The notes under the pieces: model-generated
What the model was told of the DNA's origin: nothing
Seen by the model: the letters and a program-made list of their open reading frames with translations, nothing else
The model's database searches: none
Shown here: one piece after another, positions 49,401-64,000 of the stretch
How the letters are laid out: every line of letters begins with the position of its first letter
Numbering within the stretch: the first letter of the stretch is position 1
Program-made: the position numbers and the translations under genes
Source: Lawsonella clevelandensis
GTDB lineage: Bacteria; Actinomycetota; Actinomycetes; Mycobacteriales; Mycobacteriaceae
Direction: 5' to 3'
Assembly (NCBI RefSeq): GCF_001293125.1
Contig: NZ_CP009312.1
Span: 1,773,447 to 1,837,446 of the forward strand
DNA length: 64,000 nt

Positions 49401-50594
49401 ATGACTATCACCCGCACCGCTGGTGTGACCGCTGCACAAGGTTTTCGTGCAGCGGGGGTCGCTGCCGGCGTGAAAAAACACGGTGGCCTAGATATGGCCC
49501 TCGTTGTTAACGAGGGGCCGCAGCTCACTGCAGCCGGCGTGTTCACCTCCAATCGTTTCCAAGCCGCTCCTGTCCTCTGGTCGCGAGAAATCCTTACTGA
49601 TGGAGAACTGCGTGCTGTCGTCCTGAACTCGGGCGGAGCCAATGCGTGTACTGGTGCAGTAGGGCTGGAAGACGCTAAAGAAGAAGCAATTCATCTCGCA
49701 CTGCAGCTGACGGATGCAGGCATCCCCACTAACGCTGGACAGGTTGCGATCTGCTCGACCGGTGTCATCGGCGATCGACTCCCCATGCCAGCTATTTTGG
49801 GAGGAATCGAGGCTCTTCCGGGCCTCTTAGGAAATACCCCAGAGAAAGGGCTGGAAGCCGCAACCGCCATTATGACCACTGACACCGTCGCCAAGCAGAG
49901 TGAATACACCTCTGCTGCGGGATGGAAAGTGGGAGGCATGGTCAAGGGAGCTGGCATGATCGCGCCTAGCCTAGCCACCATGCTCTGCGTCATCACCACT
50001 GACGCTATCGCCAACCAGGCGGATCTCGAAGCTGCTCTCCGTTTCTCCGCTACCTATAGCTTTGATCGTCTCGATGTTGATGGCTCTACCTCCACGAATG
50101 ACACTGTGCTGGTGATGGCAAACGGGGCGAGCGGAGTTGTCGCGAACCAGGCAGAACTCACTGAAGCTATTTTTGCAGTCTGCGATGACCTCGCTGACCA
50201 GATGATGAGTGATGCAGAGGGAGTGACGAAGTGCTGCATCATTACCGTCATGGGAGCAGAGACCGAAGCTGATGCGCTCACCGCTGCTCGCGTGGTTGCG
50301 CGCGACAACCTGGTGAAGACTGCACTCTTTGGACAAGACCCGAACTGGGGTCGTGTGCTCGCCACTTTGGGTGTTGCTCCGGTAACGATGGACGTTCTCA
50401 AGGTGACGGTAGCGTTCAATGGCAAGGAAGTGTTCGCCAATGGTGGCGGGCTACCTGATGCTCGCTCCATCGATATGACGGGCGATCGTATCCATGTCGA
50501 GATCAATCTTGGGGTAGGCGAGGAATCCGCCAGTATTCGCACTACTGATCTTTCGCATGCCTATGTTGAGATCAACTCGGCATACACCACCTAA
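49401..50594 (+). CDS. argJ: Glutamate N-acetyltransferase / ornithine acetyltransferase
   Basis: ArgJ transfers acetyl from N-acetylornithine to glutamate, closing the acetyl cycle, and may also make N-acetylglutamate from acetyl-CoA. The 397-residue precursor cleaves itself before the threonine in KGAGMIAPSLATMLC. Other motifs are NSGGANACTG and the C-terminal DPNWGRVLA. AGAGGA precedes ATG 49401, 27 bp after argC. If bifunctional, no separate argA is needed. Confidence 0.96.
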   Translation: MTITRTAGVTAAQGFRAAGVAAGVKKHGGLDMALVVNEGPQLTAAGVFTSNRFQAAPVLWSREILTDGELRAVVLNSGGANACTGAVGLEDAKEEAIHLALQLTDAGIPTNAGQVAICSTGVIGDRLPMPAILGGIEALPGLLGNTPEKGLEAATAIMTTDTVAKQSEYTSAAGWKVGGMVKGAGMIAPSLATMLCVITTDAIANQADLEAALRFSATYSFDRLDVDGSTSTNDTVLVMANGASGVVANQAELTEAIFAVCDDLADQMMSDAEGVTKCCIITVMGAETEADALTAARVVARDNLVKTALFGQDPNWGRVLATLGVAPVTMDVLKVTVAFNGKEVFANGGGLPDARSIDMTGDRIHVEINLGVGEESASIRTTDLSHAYVEINSAYTT

Positions 50595-50656
50595 TGTGGG
50601 TACTACCCCTATTCACCTATCACACCATTACACGATAAAGAGGTTCTGAGGTCATC

Positions 50657-51634
50657 ATGAATAGTGAGACCGACCAGGACGCGATTGAACAATCGCTCCA
50701 TATTCCCGAACTCGCCCCCCAACAGCGTGCCGCTGTCTATACCGAGGCCTTGCCGTGGATTCAACAATTCGCCGGCAAGATCATCGTCGTCAAATATGGC
50801 GGAAACGCCATGGTGGATGACCGGCTTAAAGCAGCTTTCGCCAAGGACATGGTGATGCTACGCGCGTGCGGAGCTCACCCGGTTGTCGTCCATGGTGGGG
50901 GGCCGCAGATTAACTCCATGCTGTCCCGTTTGGGCATTGAAGGTGAGTTCCGGGGTGGATTCCGTGTCACCACAGATGAGGTATTGGACGTTGTCCGCAT
51001 GGTGCTCTTCGGCAAGGTTGGCCGTGAACTCGTGGGCCTCATCAACAACTTCGGAGCCTATGCCGTGGGTATTTCCGGAGAGGATGCGCAACTGCTCACC
51101 GCTCGGAAACGTACCGTTCTCGTGGAGGGTGTACCCACTGATATTGGCTTGGTCGGCGATATCACGGAAGTGAATCCCGATGCGGTGCATGACCTTATCA
51201 ACGCAGGCCGTATCCCCGTCGTAACGACGATTGCCCCTGACCCGGATGGGCAAGTCTTCAACGTCAACGCGGACACCGCTTCAGCTGCTTTGGCAGTTGC
51301 TTTGGGAGCAGAGAAGCTCGTTATGCTGACAGATGTGGACGGCTTCTACACAGACTGGCCGAATAGAGAAAGCCTTGTTACCCGTATCGATACCGATACT
51401 TTGCGAGGTCTGCTACCTTCCCTGGAAGCTGGCATGGTTCCCAAGATGGAAGCATGTCTGCGCGCCGTTGAGGGGGGAGTACCTGCAGCCCATGTGATTG
51501 ACGGTCGCGTCGGGCATTCAGTCTTACTTGAACTTTTCACGGAAGGCGGTATCGGTACCATGGTGGTGCCCCCAACTTCTAGCCCTACCACCCATAATCA
51601 CTCCACTCATCCTCGTGAGGACAATCTCTCATGA
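50657..51634 (+). CDS. argB: Acetylglutamate kinase
   Basis: ArgB phosphorylates N-acetylglutamate and is usually the arginine-inhibited step in this cyclic pathway. The 325-residue protein has [43 protein letters not shown] and [10 protein letters not shown]. An N-terminal helix (residues 1-30) ahead of the kinase fold is like that of arginine-sensitive hexameric enzymes. It overlaps argD by ATGA. Confidence 0.97.
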   Translation: MNSETDQDAIEQSLHIPELAPQQRAAVYTEALPWIQQFAGKIIVVKYGGNAMVDDRLKAAFAKDMVMLRACGAHPVVVHGGGPQINSMLSRLGIEGEFRGGFRVTTDEVLDVVRMVLFGKVGRELVGLINNFGAYAVGISGEDAQLLTARKRTVLVEGVPTDIGLVGDITEVNPDAVHDLINAGRIPVVTTIAPDPDGQVFNVNADTASAALAVALGAEKLVMLTDVDGFYTDWPNRESLVTRIDTDTLRGLLPSLEAGMVPKMEACLRAVEGGVPAAHVIDGRVGHSVLLELFTEGGIGTMVVPPTSSPTTHNHSTHPREDNLS

Positions 51635-52842
51635 CATCTGCCTCTCCCCTCCAGCAGAGCTGGACGAACACCATGATGAATGCCTACGGTACGCCTGCCC
51701 TCGGGCTGGTGCGCGGCAAAGGCTGCATTGTTGAGGACGAAAGCGGTAAAGAATACCTAGACCTCCTCTCGGGGATTGCCGTCAACTGTCTCGGCCATCA
51801 GCATCCTGCCATTATTGAGGCGGTCACCGATCAGCTGCATACTCTTGGGCACACCTCAAACTTTTTTGTGCATCCGCCAGAGGCGCATCTGGCAGAGCGT
51901 CTAGTCACGGCATTCGGAAGCGACCAACCCACCCGCGTCTTCTTCTGTAATTCCGGGGCGGAAGCTAATGAAATCGCTTTTAAGCTTTCTCGGCTGACAG
52001 GCCGCCGCCGTATCTTCACGCACCTTGATGGGTTCCATGGGCGCACTATGGGGTCGCTTGCCCTCACTGGCCAAGAGAAGAAACGTGCCCCCTTCGAGCC
52101 CATGCCAGCTGGAGTTGAATACTTCCCCTTCAACGATTTTGCTGCTTTGCAGGCGCTGGTGGAAAAGGACCCGGAGAATACTGCTGCCGTCATCATTGAG
52201 CCCATTATGGGTGAAGCGGGCGTCATGGTTCCCGATGACGACTATCTCCAGAAGATTCGTGATCTCACCAGCCATTACGGCATCCTCATGATTTGCGACG
52301 AAGTGCAGACGGGTGTCTACCGTACCGGAGACATGTTCTGTTCACGGGCACAGGGTGTTGTCCCCGATGTCGTGACGCTTGCAAAAGGCCTGGCGGGTGG
52401 TTTCCCCATCGGAGCAGTCCTTGCTACCGGTCCCGCAGCAGGCTTCTTCCAGCCGGGTTCTCACGGCACGACCTTCGGCGGTAATCCCTATTCGTGTGCT
52501 GCCGGTAATGCGGTGCTGGACACGATTGAAGCGGAGAAGCTGAGTGACCATGTGCGTGAGATGGGGGAGCGGTTTATGTCATCCCTTGCGGCTCTGCACC
52601 TTCCCCTGGTGGCGGAGATTCGTGGACGTGGCCTATTAATCGGCGTTGAATTAGCGGAAGCTATCGGCCCCTTCGTCGAACAAGCAGCCCGCGATGCAGG
52701 GTTCATTATCAATGCCGCCCGGCCTAACGTGCTCCGTATTGCACCACCGCTCATCATCAGCGGTGAACAGATTGATCAAGCAGTCGCTGCCTTCCCCGGC
52801 ATTCTCGATGCCGCATTCCATGCCGCGGCTGCACAGTCCTAA
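51631..52842 (+). CDS. argD: Acetylornithine aminotransferase
   Basis: ArgD is a PLP class III transaminase making N-acetylornithine. The 403-residue protein has [42 protein letters not shown] and the PLP lysine in [14 protein letters not shown], with the late [17 protein letters not shown] 51631 overlaps the argB stop (ATGA), so the two are translationally coupled. Confidence 0.96.
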   Translation: MTSASPLQQSWTNTMMNAYGTPALGLVRGKGCIVEDESGKEYLDLLSGIAVNCLGHQHPAIIEAVTDQLHTLGHTSNFFVHPPEAHLAERLVTAFGSDQPTRVFFCNSGAEANEIAFKLSRLTGRRRIFTHLDGFHGRTMGSLALTGQEKKRAPFEPMPAGVEYFPFNDFAALQALVEKDPENTAAVIIEPIMGEAGVMVPDDDYLQKIRDLTSHYGILMICDEVQTGVYRTGDMFCSRAQGVVPDVVTLAKGLAGGFPIGAVLATGPAAGFFQPGSHGTTFGGNPYSCAAGNAVLDTIEAEKLSDHVREMGERFMSSLAALHLPLVAEIRGRGLLIGVELAEAIGPFVEQAARDAGFIINAARPNVLRIAPPLIISGEQIDQAVAAFPGILDAAFHAAAAQS

Positions 52843-52859
52843 ACGACCAGTTGTTCTAA

Positions 52860-54345
<1,486 letters not shown>

Positions 54346-54375
54346 GGTGTCTCCCTCCCGTCACAACTACAGATC

Positions 54376-54393
54376 ATCGACGTTTTAGTCGAT
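54376..54393. repeat. Inverted repeat before argG
   Basis: ATCGAC (54376-54381) and GTCGAT (54388-54393) are perfect arms around GTTTTA. GATAAT (54391-54396), a possible -10, overlaps the right arm. This may mark an internal promoter with an operator between argR and argG; the bases do not resemble a standard ARG box. Confidence 0.35.
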
Positions 54394-54440
54394 AATGGAA
54401 AGCGAGCGCGTCCGACGCTCTCCAAGGAAAGGAAACATTC

Positions 54441-55646
54441 ATGCCAAAGCGTGTTGTACTGGCCTACTCCGGTGGCCTGGACACCTCCGTTGCTATCAGC
54501 TGGATCGGCCACGAAACTGGTGCCGACGTGGTCGCGGTCTCTATTGACCTCGGTCAGGGGGGCGAGGACATGGAGTCCATCCGCCAGCGTGCCCTCGGCT
54601 GTGGCGCGGTGGAAGCGGTGGTCGTCGACGCTCGCGATGAATTCGCTGATGACTTCTGCCTGCCGGCTATCAAGGCCAACGCCATGTACCAGAACCAGTA
54701 CCCGCTGGTATCTGCGCTGTCCCGTCCTCTCATCGTGAAACACCTCGCGGCTGCGGCCAAGGAATTCGGTGCAGACGCTATTGCTCACGGCTGTACTGGT
54801 AAGGGTAACGACCAGGTGCGTTTCGAGGTGGGCTTCAACGCCCTCGTTCCCAACGCTGAAGTTATTGCCCCGGTGCGTGACTACGCCTGGACCCGTGAGA
54901 AAGCTATTGCTTTTGCAGAGGAGCACGACCTCCCCATTAATGTCACCAAGAAGTCCCCGTTCTCCATCGACCAGAACGTTTTCGGTCGTGCCGTGGAGAC
55001 CGGCTACTTGGAAGACCTGTGGAACGCCCCGACCAAGGACGTCTACTGCTACACCGAGGATCCCAGCGTGAACTGGGCTGCTCCCGATGAGGTCATCATC
55101 TCCTTCAAGGAAGGCAAGCCGGTCGCTCTCGATGGCCGCCAGATGAGCCTTCTCGAAATCATTCAAGAACTCAACCGTCGCGCTGGCGCCCAGGGTATTG
55201 GTCGCATCGACATGGTGGAGGACCGTCTCGTTGGTATTAAGTCCCGCGAGATCTACGAAGCTCCCGGCGCCGTTACCCTCATCCGGGCTCACCGCGAGAT
55301 GGAAAACGTTTGCATGGAGCGCGAACTTACCCGTTTCAAGAACCGCATCGAAGACCGCTGGACTGAGCTGGTCTACGACGGCCTCTGGTACAGCCCTCTG
55401 AAGGATTCCCTCGATGCTTTCATCGGCGAGTCTCAGAAGCACGTCACCGGCGATATCCGCCTGGTGATGCACGGAGGCAACATCAATGTGAACGGTCGTC
55501 GTTCGGACGAGTCTCTCTACGACTTCAACCTGGCTACCTACGACGAGGGTGACTCCTTCGATCAGACCCTCGCCAAGGGCTTCGTACAGCTGCACGGCCT
55601 GTCCAGCAAGATCAACGCGCAGCGTGATCAGCGTCTGGCTAACTAA
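54441..55646 (+). CDS. argG: Argininosuccinate synthase
   Basis: ArgG joins citrulline and aspartate with ATP. The 401-residue protein has the N-type ATP pyrophosphatase motif [36 protein letters not shown] and the late KARELTRFK-like [19 protein letters not shown] precedes ATG 54441. The spacing of 95 bp after argR is the widest in the cluster and contains an inverted repeat and a possible -10. Confidence 0.97.
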   Translation: MPKRVVLAYSGGLDTSVAISWIGHETGADVVAVSIDLGQGGEDMESIRQRALGCGAVEAVVVDARDEFADDFCLPAIKANAMYQNQYPLVSALSRPLIVKHLAAAAKEFGADAIAHGCTGKGNDQVRFEVGFNALVPNAEVIAPVRDYAWTREKAIAFAEEHDLPINVTKKSPFSIDQNVFGRAVETGYLEDLWNAPTKDVYCYTEDPSVNWAAPDEVIISFKEGKPVALDGRQMSLLEIIQELNRRAGAQGIGRIDMVEDRLVGIKSREIYEAPGAVTLIRAHREMENVCMERELTRFKNRIEDRWTELVYDGLWYSPLKDSLDAFIGESQKHVTGDIRLVMHGGNINVNGRRSDESLYDFNLATYDEGDSFDQTLAKGFVQLHGLSSKINAQRDQRLAN

Positions 55647-57134
<1,488 letters not shown>

Positions 57135-57172
57135 CGTTCTCTAGAAAGCTCTGCAGAAGAGAAGGAAGTGTC

Positions 57173-57394
57173 ATGTCTACTGAGATTGATCCTGCATTAC
57201 TCAAGATTTTGGCGTGCCCAGAGGACAAGGGGAGCGTGCTGTATGTTGCGGGCGAGTGTATCTACAACCCGCGTCTCCACAAGGCTTATCCCATCCGTGA
57301 TGGTATTCCCGTCATGCTGATGAACGAGGCCCGCCAGGTTTCTGATGCCGAGCATGAGCGGCTTATGGGTGTCGCCATTGATCCAAGGGCCTAA
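57173..57394 (+). CDS. Trm112-family small protein
   Basis: The 73-residue protein begins MSTEIDPALLKILACPEDKG and has a YPIRDGIPVML segment, the pattern of bacterial Trm112-like (YcaR/UPF0434) proteins. Only one cysteine of the N-terminal CP motif is present, so it is unlikely to bind zinc as the archaeal/eukaryotic Trm112 does. Trm112 proteins act as activators of methyltransferases; no partner is apparent nearby. GAAGGAAG precedes the ATG. It lies between argH and tyrS. Confidence 0.88.
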   Translation: MSTEIDPALLKILACPEDKGSVLYVAGECIYNPRLHKAYPIRDGIPVMLMNEARQVSDAEHERLMGVAIDPRA

Positions 57395-57452
57395 ATGACC
57401 CATCAGCACAAGAAGTTTTACGTACGTCCACCACTACTAGGAGTTACTGGTC

Positions 57453-58721
57453 ATGGATAATATCATTGATGAACTGACGTGGCGCGGGCTGATTCAACAG
57501 TCCACCGATATCGACGAGTTGCGCGATGCTATCAACGATGGACCGATTACCCTATATTGTGGTTTCGACCCCACGGGTCCTAGCTTGCATGCTGGTCACC
57601 TGATCCCGCTGCTTCTTCTGCGCCGCTTCCAGAAGGCAGGACATCGGCCGATTGTGATGGCGGGTGGGGCTACTGGTCTTATTGGTGATCCGCGTGACGT
57701 GGGCGAGCGCGTTATGAATTCAGAGGATACGGTTGCCGACTGGGCAGAGCGTATCAAGAACCAGCTTGAGCGTTTTGTCACGTTCGATGATTCCGAAACC
57801 GGTGCGATTGTTGAAAATAATATGCATTGGGTGGGGGAGATGTCGGCTATTGACTTCCTGCGTGGTTTGGGAAAGAGCTTTTCGCTGAACACGATGCTGT
57901 CGCGCGAAACCGTCAAGCGGCGTCTCGAGACTGATGGCATTTCCTACACCGAATTCTCTTACATGATCTTGCAGGCGAATGACTTTGTTGAGCTTAACCG
58001 TCGCTACGGGTGTGTGCTGCAGGTGGGTGGCTCGGATCAGTGGGGCAATATTGTCGCCGGTATTGACCTTAACCGTCGTGTCAATAATGCCAAAGTGCAC
58101 GGTATTACGGTGCCATTGGTGACGAGCTCGGACGGTAAGAAGTTTGGTAAGTCCACTGGTGGCGGCTCACTCTGGCTTGATCCAGAGATGACGAGTCCCT
58201 ACAAGTGGTACCAGTACTTCCTCAACACCAATGATGCGGACGTCATCAAGTACTTGCGCTGGTTTACCTTCCTGACGAAGGAGGAGCTAGACGAGTTAGC
58301 TACCGAAGTTGAGGCGAATCCCGGTGCGCGCAAGGCACAGCGGTGTCTGGCTGACGAGATGACGACGTTGGTCCATGGGAAAGTTGCGACTGAGGCCGTG
58401 AAAGCAGCGAGTGCGGCGCTCTTCGGAAAGGGAGACCTGCGTGCACTGGATGGTGCAACGCTGGGAGCTGCCCTGCAAGAAGCGGGAGCAATCGACATCG
58501 ATAAGGATATGGGTGTCACAATTGTTGATCTACTGATCGAGACAGGCTTGTGCTCCTCAAAGGGAGAGGCTCGCCGCACCCTTAAAGAGGGTGGGTGCTC
58601 TGTGAACAATGAACGGATCAATGACGAGTCATGGATTCCTGCAGGGGCAGACTTACTGCCGGGGAATTGGCTCTTGGTACGGCGCGGCAAGAAGAATGTG
58701 CGCGGTGTTCACATCAGGTAG
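57453..58721 (+). CDS. tyrS: Tyrosyl-tRNA synthetase
   Basis: TyrRS is a class I synthetase. The 422-residue protein has the HIGH-like [15 protein letters not shown], the tyrosine-binding [23 protein letters not shown], the KMSKS-like KKFGKSTGG and a C-terminal S4 RNA-binding domain ([18 protein letters not shown]). AGGAG precedes ATG 57453. No T-box leader is present. A terminator follows. Confidence 0.97.
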   Translation: MDNIIDELTWRGLIQQSTDIDELRDAINDGPITLYCGFDPTGPSLHAGHLIPLLLLRRFQKAGHRPIVMAGGATGLIGDPRDVGERVMNSEDTVADWAERIKNQLERFVTFDDSETGAIVENNMHWVGEMSAIDFLRGLGKSFSLNTMLSRETVKRRLETDGISYTEFSYMILQANDFVELNRRYGCVLQVGGSDQWGNIVAGIDLNRRVNNAKVHGITVPLVTSSDGKKFGKSTGGGSLWLDPEMTSPYKWYQYFLNTNDADVIKYLRWFTFLTKEELDELATEVEANPGARKAQRCLADEMTTLVHGKVATEAVKAASAALFGKGDLRALDGATLGAALQEAGAIDIDKDMGVTIVDLLIETGLCSSKGEARRTLKEGGCSVNNERINDESWIPAGADLLPGNWLLVRRGKKNVRGVHIR

Positions 58722-58766
58722 CTGCAGCGATATGAAGTGCTGCTGAGCTAGTGTCTATGAATGGAC

Positions 58767-58801
58767 AAAGGCCCCATCCGACTACATCGGGTGGGGCCTT
58801 T
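58767..58801 (+). terminator. Rho-independent terminator after tyrS
   Basis: A 15-bp stem with one G-U pair (58767-58781 with 58787-58801; arms start AAAGGCCCC) closes the loop CTACA. It separates the tyrS transcript from the rRNA operon. Confidence 0.9.
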
Positions 58802-59042
58802 GTATCTGAATAACTATTAACCAGGTTTGGCTAGTGAAAATGTCAGTTAATAACAATCTTCATCTATTAATTTTGGAGGAACTCTCTAAATTATGATGGT
58901 AGATTATTTAAAATAGGAATTATTAACATATTCGGTAGTTATAGAAAACGTATATCGGGAATATGTATTACGAAGCAGTGAATCTGTTGAGAATCCGTAT
59001 AAAACCATCACATTGTTCGGAAACCAGGTTTGAACAGCCGAT
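58802..59042. other. A+T-rich region upstream of the rRNA promoters
   Basis: No gene is seen. Bases of about 58850-58980 are much richer in A and T than the rest of the window (runs such as TTATTAACATATT). This is the position of UP-like elements or activator sites for rRNA promoters. Confidence 0.5.
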
Positions 59043-59071
59043 TTGCTAAACCCTGGAACGGTGCGTAATCT
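59043..59071 (+). promoter_or_regulatory. rRNA operon promoter P1 (TTGCTA-N17-TAATCT)
   Basis: TTGCTA (59043-59048) and TAATCT (59066-59071) are separated by exactly 17 bp. Transcription would start near 59078, before the nested inverted repeat. Confidence 0.55.
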
Positions 59072-59083
59072 TTAACAGGTCAG

Positions 59084-59173
59084 CGAGACGCGGACACCGA
59101 CCCGCCGAGGTAATCGGAATGGTGAACGAGGCTGGACGCGAAGCTGATTCTTACGGATTACCTTTCCGTCTCG
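59084..59173. repeat. Nested inverted repeat between the two rRNA promoters
   Basis: CGAGACG (59084-59090) pairs with CGTCTCG (59167-59173), and inside it AGGTAATC (59108-59115) pairs with GATTACCT (59156-59163). The 90-nt structure would be present only in transcripts from P1. Confidence 0.5.
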
Positions 59174-59218
59174 TACGAATCACCTCCACGGTGAGATACG
59201 AAAATTGCGGATCAGGAT

Positions 59219-59247
59219 TTGACACTGATTCCGCTGAGGGGTAACTT
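59219..59247 (+). promoter_or_regulatory. rRNA operon promoter P2 (TTGACA-N17-TAACTT)
   Basis: A consensus TTGACA (59219-59224) lies 17 bp from TAACTT (59242-59247). Transcription would start near 59254, about 200 nt before the 16S gene. This is the strongest promoter by sequence in the window. Confidence 0.8.
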
Positions 59248-59298
59248 AGAGAAGCGCTTTCCGCAAGGGGGCTAACGCCTGTATGCGGTGAGTGGATA

Positions 59299-59321
59299 TG
59301 TTGTTTGAGAACTCAACAGTG
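59299..59321 (+). promoter_or_regulatory. rRNA leader antitermination/processing element (boxA-like)
   Basis: TGTTGTTTGAGAACTCAACA, with a following GTG, matches a motif seen in actinobacterial rRNA leaders; a near copy (TGTTGTTTGAGAACTATACA) occurs in the 16S-23S spacer at 61183. Repetition ahead of both rRNAs fits a Nus-factor antitermination signal or a shared processing site. Confidence 0.6.
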
Positions 59322-59452
59322 TACTGATTTTATTGAATGCCAATTTTTTGTCTGCGCTCAACCCCCGTTGGGTGTGGATGTTTGTTTTCGAGTTTTTTGC
59401 TTGGATCTTTCTTTTTTGTTCTGATTGCGGCCTTTGTGGTTGTGATTGTGAT

Positions 59453-64000
<4,548 letters not shown>

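Overview
The window is chromosomal DNA from a high-G+C Gram-positive bacterium, most likely a member of the Mycobacteriales (Corynebacterium/Dietzia/Lawsonella side). The evidence is the gene order (nadABC, hisDCBHAFI, lgt-pyk, polA-rpsA-coaE, uvrB, uvrA-infC-rpmI-rplT-pheST, argCJBDFRGH-tyrS-rrn), a PriA-type HisA, UvrB and FadD15-like N-termini of mycobacterial type, actinobacterial 16S/23S sequences, and many leaderless genes (TANNNT followed 6-7 nt later by ATG/GTG). Lawsonella or a close relative is my best guess; the 16S gene inside the window would settle it.

Layout. 1-3.6 kb: nadA (5' end outside the window), nadB, nadC, de novo NAD synthesis. 3.6-9.7 kb: histidine genes hisD-C-B-H-A-F-I, with an IdeR/DtxR-like box before hisD. 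9.8-13.2 kb: a lone, active-site-altered trpC, then lgt and pyk; trpE, trpB and trpA, usually neighbours here, are absent. 13.2-15.9 kb: glgP. 16.1-17.7 kb: a leaderless 35-residue ORF rich in Cys and Met, upstream of a ROK-type regulator resembling CysR. 17.7-20.5 kb: a phage-derived remnant next to the 3' end of a tRNA gene: a 5'-truncated minor-capsid (MuF-like) protein with a toxin-like C-terminus, a putative immunity gene, and a second, frameshifted immunity copy. 20.7-25.8 kb: polA, rpsA, coaE. 25.8-29.7 kb, minus strand: low-molecular-weight phosphatase, LacI-type regulator, malQ. 29.8-33.5 kb: two unrecognised genes and a long-chain acyl-CoA ligase. 33.5-41.2 kb: uvrB, a HelD-like helicase on the minus strand, uvrA. 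41.2-47.3 kb: a leader RNA with an internal terminator, infC starting at ATC, rpmI, rplT, an rRNA methyltransferase, pheS, pheT. 47.3-58.7 kb: thiD, complete argCJBDFRGH, a Trm112-like gene, tyrS. 58.7-64 kb: rrn promoters and leader, 16S rRNA, spacer without tRNA, and most of the 23S rRNA (3' end outside the window).

Most of the window is housekeeping and amino-acid/cofactor biosynthesis transcribed left to right, parallel to the rRNA operon. The accessory interest lies in three places: the sulfur-amino-acid leader with its regulator, the toxin/immunity phage remnant, and the relict or repurposed TrpC. Product names rest on motif recognition by eye; no database search was run.
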